A DNA stretch of 64,000 nucleotides from Trichoplax adhaerens (Eukaryota > Placozoa > Uniplacotomia > Trichoplacea > Trichoplacidae): positions 1,197,512-1,261,511 of the forward strand of contig NW_002060957.1 in the NCBI RefSeq assembly GCF_000150275.1, written 5' to 3'. The notes beneath the pieces are model-generated. The model saw nothing but the letters and a program-made list of their open reading frames with translations. It did not search any database and was not told the DNA's origin. Of the stretch, positions 59,628-64,000 are shown one piece after another; within the stretch, counting starts at the first letter, position 1, and each line of letters begins with the position of its first letter. Position numbers and translations under genes: made by a program.

Positions 59628-62065
59628 TTACATTTCGATTCTGCCATAATCTTGAAGAAGTAGAGCACTAACTGATCCATCATATAATGAATCCACCATT
59701 GCAGTGTATAATGCAGAATTCGAGGTTGTAGGTTGTACCGTTAAGTTTTCCAGCGCACAAATATAAGCCCTATAGTAGCAGTCAGCTAAAGAAAATCGTC
59801 GTCGTGTTACCATATAATAAATATTGGTATCGATAAGTGAAATACTTAAGAAATCATTTTTGTAAATTAGCGTAGTTGGTATTTATGAATAAGAATGAAA
59901 ATTTTAAAATAATTTAGTTCCCAGTTTATGGTCTCATCAATGAACCTTATACTTTACCGGCAGAATGGGATTCTTGCAATGTTGTATATAATCTAGCGGC
60001 TTGATTATATTCCGATACTGCGATACCAATTTGTTTGCTTAACTTGGCAGCATAAGCGGCTAAGAAGTGGTAGATAATAATCTTTTGTGGAAACTGTTGG
60101 TAAAAGCTAATAAGTATAGGAGAATCAATACGGTATACCCATGCATTACTAGTAGACATTTATCAAATTTATTTTATCATATTGACACTGATTTAAATAG
60201 CCATTTTACATACACACAAATTTCCTGTAGGCCATGCAGTAGATTGCGATAAAATCGATTTTTATCGTCAACACTAGAAATTAGCGTAGAAAATACTTCA
60301 ATCAAACTTTTATAAATTGTAAATAATTTGGGCTCAATCTTGAAAACATTACTAATTTCATAGCTTACAATGTCAACAAACTTTTACTCTTTAGGAATAT
60401 CGCATCAGCGCTATCATTACCTTTCGCTATCTGCCGTTCTCATCCATTTATTATACAAAGCTAAAGACGACATTTCTAATCCAGCCACAGAGTGTATAGT
60501 CTATTTATGTGCAGTTTCTCGAAATCAGAAAAATATTGAAGATATACGTACGACAGCTAGTATGCTATGTCCAGATAGTATGTCGTAATTATAAGTTCTA
60601 TGCATGCAAAACGATCACTTATAGGCGATCATCTTTGACTCCGATACTGCTGAGATTAAACTAACAACATTATTGAATTTGAAGATTATTTTAGGACGCT
60701 ATTTCACAATTGGAAATATTGTGAGGCTAACGGTCCGCCTCATTACGTCCACAGCTCATCAAAATTGAAAATAATTCTGTATGTACTTTGTTAGAATATA
60801 CATTGCATACAAGGTATCATCTGCTAACTTGCCTCACAAATAAGATCAATATCTTCGGAACGGAAAAATAGAGATATCGACGTATTGTAGTGATCTATTG
60901 CTTGAATTCGATCACGATTAAGGGCAAGGCGTGCTAAGTATAAGTAGGACTCAAAGAGTGTTTCTCTTAACTGTTCCTTTTCCTTAGGCAATATACTGGC
61001 TAAATTTCCCTCATTGCCATGTGCAGATGGATGCTCTTCAGAATTCTTACAGCCTGATCCTGGTAAATTACGCTCAGTTTCAGGCAGCTGACGAAGAGCT
61101 AGTAATCGTTTCTTTATAAATTCAATCAATTTTCTGTACAGGAATATAGCATGATCTTGAGATCCATTGTCGTAAAAATCTAGGCAAGTAAGATACATAA
61201 AGGATTTACTTATCATACACAACTATAAATACGGGAAAATAATGACAACTTAGCGATAGTGATCAAGTTCTACAATACTGCTCTTTAATAAATTAGTAGT
61301 ATAACCGTATTTGTTACTTTCGATGATACTGAATGAATAGTACGATTCTACCTATGTGTATTGTGTACTAGGTTTGGAGTAAGACTATAATATAGCCAAC
61401 TATAAAGATTTGATATTGTAGCACGCTATTTTGAAATATACCAGCAGCTGCTTTTCGTAAGATTGAAATTCCTTCTTGAGGTCGATCTTGAATTCGATCT
61501 TGAACCTTATCAATTACGGTGGAAGGATCTAATACATAAGCATTGAGATTGACTTAAGACAGGTAATGTTGATCCAGTATTAAGCACAGTGACTAAAGTT
61601 TTCTTACAAAGCTGTATCAGTTAAGAATAACAGCATTATAACTGCTTTATCAAACGTAGTCATTTATTGATGCAAGCTCTGGTTGTTACAAGAAGCAGCT
61701 AGTCATAACCAGATTGAAATGAATCGACCATCATCTGGCATTGACTTCTATTGGTTGATTTCTCATCTCAAAGTCATGCTACTCTAGTCATAAGAGTGAG
61801 ATCAGCCCATAAGCTGTCTATTCAACTAGACAATGCAACCCTTTTACAAATATAGAGCCTTACCATCCATGACGAATTTCATCGATTCAGCATGCTTTGC
61901 ATGATCGGTCACCAGCTGGGATTGCTGCAGTTCAAGTTGATGTCTATGCTTACTGCTGGTAAGATGGCTATCCAAGGTGCCTTGATTTTTGAACTTTTTA
62001 CGACAAGTATGGCAATAATAAGGTGATACTGCTTGATTTTGTTGTGATTGCTCTTGGTTTGCCAT
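59628..62065 (-). CDS. C2H2 (U1-like) zinc finger plus TPR-like helical protein
   Basis: The first exon (62065-61864) starts MANQEQSQQNQ and encodes one zinc finger, C-x2-C-x12-H-x5-H (YYCHTCRKKF...HLTSSKHRH), of the U1/JAZ type that often binds double-stranded or structured RNA. Later exons encode helical, TPR-like sequence (EGISILRKAA; HAIFLYRKLIEFIKK; LFESYLYLARLALNRDRIQAIDHYNTSI; YHFLAAYAAKL; AVSEYNQAARLYTTLQE), ending GRIEM. Exons: 62065-61864, 61528-61442, a link not resolved, 61222-60829, 60475-60421, 60351-60210, 60093-59958, 59785-59628. The join between 61442 (phase 1) and 61222 (phase 0) needs a small exon. An 11-bp candidate (TATCATCGAAA, between CAG and GTAACA) would restore frame, giving about 394 residues. 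I do not recognise a named ortholog. Its start is head-to-head with TYW5. Confidence 0.7.
61864..62065 (-). other. Zinc-finger start exon
   Basis: ATG at 62065 follows no upstream in-frame exon. The exon ends ATG-GAT-G before GTAAGG (phase 1). The next exon opens AT-CCT-TCC after TATTAG, which restores Asp and continues KFVMD-DPSTVIDKVQ. This phase match ties the finger exon to the TPR-like exons as one gene. Confidence 0.75.
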
Positions 62066-62100
62066 AGTATCTTGAAATAAAACAAGTGATTCTTAAATAG

Positions 62101-62338
62101 TCAATACCCTTTGCACTCGCAGGTAGCTAAGATCCCTTCAGCAAGCCTTTCGTACCAAGTCTGCAGCACATTCAGCTCTTCGCCATGGCCACCCATAAGC
62201 AGTCCATTCTTAATCTTGAAACGTCTGCCTGATTGTAAGCTGAGCTCAAGTATTCTTCCAGGATTTGAAAACTTGATGCAATGTCGATTTGCTACTTCGC
62301 CAATCTCAATGCCAATACTCGAGCATATTTAAATGAAT
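62101..62338 (-). pseudogene. Unassigned protein-like open block in the divergent spacer
   Basis: The minus strand is open from just after a stop (62339-62341) to a TGA at 62101, about 78 codons with no internal Met until late. The peptide has ordinary, non-repetitive composition (segments GEVANRHCIKFSNPGRIL, RRFKIKNGLLMGG, LNVLQTWYERLAEG). Further minus-strand open pieces at about 62345-62640 are separated by stops or frame changes. It could be a relic of a gene or mobile element, or unrecognised 5' exons. I do not recognise the family. Confidence 0.35.
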
Positions 62339-62825
62339 TCATTTGAAATGGGGTAACCAAGGTAATTTGGAGATTTTACCCAGGCGGTGTTCGACGCTTG
62401 ATGGGTGCTTCACCCTGTAGCTGCGTCAATCAAGTCATGTTTGCGTAGTTCTATAGCCAAGCGTTGTCAATTTGCAGTCAAGACAAGGCCAATGTAGCCT
62501 TCCAGTTCGTGTTGGTACCGGTACCATGGTGTTGCGTAGAGTCATCCATGATTTGTGATAGTGTGGATAGTATAGACGCGTAAACATGTCCTAGAATACT
62601 TGGGCTATGACTGGACATTGGAGAATCTCTCGATTGGCTCGCTTTTCTGCTGATGAAGAGAAGCCATTTCAGGAGCTACTCCAGCACAATCTACTTAACC
62701 GTCGCCATTATGGCAATGCTTTAGCATGAGCAAAGACACGTAAAATCATGCCTTTCCATGGATCCGAAATAGCCAGGAATAAGGTTTGGATTTAGTTTTA
62801 GGTCACAACAATATAGGAGTTGTTG

Positions 62826-63057
62826 CTCGTTTTGGGTCATAATACTAGTGTAGAGGATCATGTTTCGACACAGTCTTGCCATACAAAACGCTCGCTTAGA
62901 ATGCACGCAAACATGATATCTTACCCTATAGAAATCCTTGTACGCTTTGGGTCACCATACGAGTGTGTCGTGTGCTATTTTCCACGTATCTGATACGCTC
63001 AGCTGTTGTATCTCGCAAACATGACATCGTACTCTATAGCTATTCTGATAGCGTCTG
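62826..63057. repeat. Two-copy ~115-bp tandem repeat upstream of TYW5
   Basis: Copies share TTTTGGGTCATAATACTAGTGT / CTTTGGGTCACCATACGAGTGT-like starts, then a GCAAACATGATATC / GCAAACATGACATC block and an ACTCTATAG-like end. They run about 62830-62940 and 62946-63057. Confidence 0.75.
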
Positions 63058-63419
63058 GGAAAGTGCAGCACGGTATTGGTTGATCTAGCTAGGCCTGCGC
63101 AGTAACGACAGAAAAAAAGAGTAAGTGGCTGCAACTTGCAAGCTGCAGATACGAGCTCACGTCGATGAATGATGGGAGTAGAACAACATGCCCAACAGTG
63201 ATTCAGGTTGAATTGAGCTAACTTTGAATTAGTGAAGACATTGATTATCCAAGTTCGATGCTGGAATAGGGTAGCATGGCTTAATGAACCATCTGAACAC
63301 GTCGTATTCTCGCTAATAGAAACTCTTGATTGAAAGGTTTTGCAGTTGGTTGATTGGTTATTTATTAAGTTATTATCAATAATTGCTTTACTGACGCTAA
63401 ACTGGATTGAGTAGGTAAC

Positions 63420-64000
63420 ATGGCTTGTCATCCAAATAGTCAAATGGTAGTTCATCAGGTGGAAAAGATAAACGGTGATATAAACCATCAGAAATTTATT
63501 CAAGATATTTATCCTCAAAGGAAACCCTTCCTTATTTCTGGACATGATTTAGGACCTTGCATGCATAAATGGAATGCAGATTATTTAGCTGACGTGGGTG
63601 GCCAGCAAATGGTCAAATTACATGTTGCTACGCAGGATAAAATGAATTTTATTACCAAGAATTTTAGCTACAAGTAAGAAATGGAATACTCATCCAATGA
63701 ATCCATTACTCGTCAATGCTATTTTAAGGTTATTGCATGTTATATTCAAGGACGTTGCCTTTTAAGGAATTCATCCGAAGGGCTTCTGCTACTGAAAACC
63801 AACATTACTTTTTTCAGCCGGTTTGTTCTTTTGCAAAGTTATAAATAAACCCGATATTTGTATCAATAATAATGTATACTGTATACGAGTATAGAATACC
63901 AGCTTGTACAATGTACAGTATAGGAATAGAGCAAAATTGTGAAAAAGTGACGTTAATTCATTATACTTTTATTGATACAGAAAGAAAAATATTACTTACG
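63420..64000 (+). CDS. TYW5: tRNA wybutosine-synthesizing protein 5 (JmjC hydroxylase), 5' part
   Basis: Exon 1 (63420-63673) starts MACHPNSQMV and encodes IYPQRKPFLISGHDLGPC, followed by HKWNADYLADVGG and KNFSYK. Exon 2 (63751-63820) encodes TLPFKEFIRRASATENQHYF. Exon 3 starts at 63981 (KEKYYLR) and is cut by the window end. The phases agree (2/1, then 0/0). These segments match the N-terminal part of animal TYW5 almost residue for residue (PQRKP, DLGPC, W..DYL..VGG, NF.Y, YYLR). TYW5 is an Fe(II)/2-oxoglutarate-dependent dioxygenase that hydroxylates wybutosine at position 37 of tRNA-Phe. The iron-binding HxD...H residues lie beyond the window. Confidence 0.93.

Larger units (their letters stand above)
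62066..63419. promoter_or_regulatory. Head-to-head spacer between the zinc-finger gene and TYW5
   Basis: This 1.35-kb spacer must contain the promoters of two divergent genes. It is less AT-rich than most flanks. It holds a two-copy ~115-bp repeat at 62826-63057 and an open minus-strand block at 62101-62338 that looks protein-like. No core promoter element could be assigned with confidence. Confidence 0.5.

Noticed and set aside
59821-59860. Starting the last exon of the zinc-finger gene at the CTTAAG acceptor upstream of ATG-GTA-ACA
   Set aside because: The phase does not fit the preceding donor; the TTTCTTTAG acceptor at 59786 does, giving SAADCYYRAY.
62952-63545. 197-codon minus-strand open frame overlapping the first TYW5 exon
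   Set aside because: It runs antisense through the well-supported TYW5 exon and has no recognisable domain.

Overview
The window looks like nuclear DNA from a compact, AT-rich, intron-rich early-branching animal. A placozoan such as Trichoplax is the best guess. The reasons are many short GT-AG introns, coding exons of 25-160 bp, and animal-type genes (DPP4/FAP family, a KIAA2012-like coiled-coil protein, TYW5). No operon, Shine-Dalgarno or prokaryotic gene structure is seen. Exons were assembled by hand from reading frame, splice signals and comparison between paralogs; transcript ends and most 5' exons are not visible.

Layout. 1-6757: no supported gene. 6758-15705 (+), 23485-34095 (+) and 36888-44253 (+): three tandem DPP4-family (S9B) type II membrane proteins, here called A, B and C. 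Each has 27 coding exons with the same intron positions and phases. B keeps the full catalytic set. A has lost the nucleophile (Ser to Gly) and two more active-site residues, and is probably a pseudoenzyme like vertebrate DPP10/DPP6. C keeps the triad but has an altered nucleophile elbow and oxyanion-hole position. The gaps and introns hold several low-copy tandem repeats (64-bp, ~100-bp, ~225-bp and ~340-bp units).

46326-56918 (-): a 10-exon gene for a ~1621-residue protein with a KIAA2012-like N-terminal motif and a long charged helical C-terminus; it converges on gene C. 59628-62065 (-): a U1-like C2H2 zinc finger joined to helical TPR-like repeats. 63420-64000 (+): the first three exons of TYW5, the JmjC hydroxylase of tRNA wybutosine synthesis, cut by the window end and head-to-head with the zinc-finger gene.

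The three DPP genes arose by tandem duplication and probably act at the cell surface on peptides, with A perhaps as a non-catalytic partner. The other genes are not functionally linked to them. Human DPP4, FAP, DPP10, KIAA2012 and TYW5 all lie on chromosome 2q, so the neighbourhood may be an old linkage group.
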